Source: Pseudomonadota bacterium (lineage in GTDB: Bacteria > Bdellovibrionota > JAFGOL01). From it: 14,679 bases of DNA. Where the stretch lies: positions 1 to 14,679 of the forward strand of contig JAPLFT010000216.1 of NCBI GenBank assembly GCA_026390535.1, read 5' to 3'. How positions within the stretch are numbered: the stretch's first letter is position 1; every line of letters starts with the position of its first letter. Of this stretch, positions 13,614 through 14,679 are shown piece after piece. The translations under genes were made by a program, and so were the position numbers. The notes under the pieces were generated by a model. The model was not told where the DNA came from and ran no database searches. It saw only the letters and a program-made list of their open reading frames with translations.

Positions 13614-14375
13614 ATGGCGCAAAACCGTATTTACGGGTGGAAGCCTGATCTCCCCGATCATCGCGATATCTTCTATTCTGCAGTTTATAAAATACCGAAA
13701 AAACTACCGGCAAAAGTTAATTTGCGTTTTTTGTGTCCTCCTGTCGAAGATCAGGGCAAATTAGGAAGCTGTACCGCACATGCTCTTACGGGCGCACTGG
13801 AGATCCTTGAAAAAAAGGATAAACTCCCTGTAGTACAGATGAGCAGACTTTTTTTGTATTACAATGAACGTGCTATAGAGAAGACAATCCCGTCAGATCA
13901 TGGAGCAAGGATCCGTGACGGGATCAAATCTCTTGTCAAGCAGGGAGTATGTACAGAAGATAATTGGCCTTACCTCGTCGATAAATTCCAATCCAAACCT
14001 ACACAGGAGTGCTATAAAGACGCATTGGATCACCAGGTTACATCATACCAACGCGTCGATACTGTAGATCAGATGCGCGCATGCCTGGCCGATGGATTTC
14101 CGTTCGTGTTTGGATTTACGGTGTACGAAAGTTTTGAATCTGAGACCGTTGCAAAAACCGGTCAAGTCAACATGCCTGGAATGTACGAAAGTCCGCTTGG
14201 CGGACACGCCGTTTTGGCGGTGGGATACGATGATGAACAAAAACGATTTATTGTCCGTAATTCATGGGGACAAAACTGGGGCATTAGCGGTTATTTCACC
14301 ATGCCTTATGATTATCTGGCAAGTCACGAATTATCAAAAGACATGTGGACAATACGACGTGGAGAAAATATTTAG
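13614..14375 (+). CDS. papain-family (C1) cysteine peptidase
   Basis: A 253-residue C1-type peptidase domain. All four landmarks are present: oxyanion-hole Q47 in VEDQGKLGSC, catalytic C53 in GSCTAHA, catalytic H198 in GGHAVLAVGYDD, and N216 in RNSWG followed by WG. The chain starts at the N-terminal edge of the mature enzyme (GWKPDLPDHRDI), with no signal peptide and no inhibitory propeptide. It is therefore probably cytoplasmic, or exported by a non-Sec route. The bacterial group with this DLPDHRD opening is common and of unknown substrate. AGGAG at 13601-13605 lies 8 nt before the ATG. It lies 101 nt after the DUF4402-like gene, with no terminator visible between, so read-through from the strong promoter is possible. 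Confidence 0.93.
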   Translation: MAQNRIYGWKPDLPDHRDIFYSAVYKIPKKLPAKVNLRFLCPPVEDQGKLGSCTAHALTGALEILEKKDKLPVVQMSRLFLYYNERAIEKTIPSDHGARIRDGIKSLVKQGVCTEDNWPYLVDKFQSKPTQECYKDALDHQVTSYQRVDTVDQMRACLADGFPFVFGFTVYESFESETVAKTGQVNMPGMYESPLGGHAVLAVGYDDEQKRFIVRNSWGQNWGISGYFTMPYDYLASHELSKDMWTIRRGENI

Positions 14376-14394
14376 AATTTCATAGGAGAATAAT

Positions 14395-14679
14395 TTGTTT
14401 CATTTCATTAGAAATTTTTTGAAAAAGATCCATCCTGAGGGAATTCCAGGCCCCGGGGCCTATGTTTATAATCTACTCAGTTGTTCGGATATTTTTCAGA
14501 AGCATTACGATTTTATAGCTCAGGATATATCGTCATATGAAACTTCCGGAAAAGTTCTGGATATTGGGACCGGTCCGGCGTGGCTCTTAATTAAGTTAAA
14601 TAAGATAAATCCACTCTTTGATTTGTCCGGGATTGATATATCTGAGGCAATGATCGAAAAAGCCAGAGAAAATATTAAA
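14395..14679 (+). CDS. SAM-dependent methyltransferase, 3' end outside the window
   Basis: The first 95 codons of a class I methyltransferase, open to the window edge. The start is TTG at 14395, with AGGAG at 14384-14388 six nt upstream; no in-frame ATG fits as well. The N-terminus (MFHFIRNFLKKIHPEGIPG) is basic and amphipathic. It is followed by the SAM-binding motif VLDIGTGPAWLL and the acidic GIDIS that binds the ribose, then EAMIEKARENI. This is the arrangement of the Methyltransf_11/25 group. The substrate is unknown. The gene is 19 nt after the peptidase stop and probably in the same operon. Confidence 0.85.
   Translation, partial: MFHFIRNFLKKIHPEGIPGPGAYVYNLLSCSDIFQKHYDFIAQDISSYETSGKVLDIGTGPAWLLIKLNKINPLFDLSGIDISEAMIEKARENIK

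Overview
The window looks like ordinary chromosomal DNA from a Gram-negative bacterium of moderately low GC (about 40% by eye). The evidence for two membranes is two probable outer-membrane beta-barrel proteins, several Sec signal peptides and one lipoprotein. ATG and TTG starts, strong Shine-Dalgarno sites and sigma70-type promoters are used. No rRNA, tRNA, CRISPR array or phage module is visible. An uncultured lineage such as Omnitrophota is possible, but the sequence alone does not fix the phylum.

Layout. 1-1476 (minus): a short-chain dehydrogenase, a beta-barrel-like exported protein and an HNH endonuclease-like protein, probably co-transcribed; the last two overlap by ATGA. 1529-2298: a second beta-barrel protein (plus) converging on a small Smr-domain protein (minus). 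2339-2753: an RRM RNA-binding protein gene with its own promoter, 5' UTR hairpin and strong terminator. 2807-5430: a SulP anion transporter overlapping a family 2 glycosyltransferase. 5437-5617: a long nested palindrome with perfect 39-bp terminal inverted repeats, a candidate MITE, lodged between converging genes. 5622-7118 (minus): a multi-membrane-span GT39-like glycosyltransferase, divergent from a methyltransferase gene overlapping a bifunctional MsrB-MsrA lipoprotein gene (7154-9012). 9025-9329: a palindrome, a perfect consensus promoter, a leader of about 143 nt with regulatory-looking hairpins, and a 32-codon ORF with an ideal Shine-Dalgarno that runs into the end of a convergent GNAT acetyltransferase gene. 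10011-12841: two unrecognised exported proteins followed by an APC amino-acid permease. 12943-13512: a second perfect consensus promoter driving a small exported DUF4402-like protein. 13614-14375: a papain-family (C1) peptidase without signal peptide. 14395-end: the start of a SAM methyltransferase.

How the genes fit together. Much of the content concerns the cell surface and envelope: barrels, exported proteins, a polyprenyl-linked sugar transferase pair, and a lipoprotein that repairs oxidised methionine. I see no evident defence system or biosynthetic cluster. The items most worth a second look are the SDR gene lacking its catalytic-serine segment, the 181-bp palindromic element, and the 9025-9329 promoter/leader/small-ORF unit.
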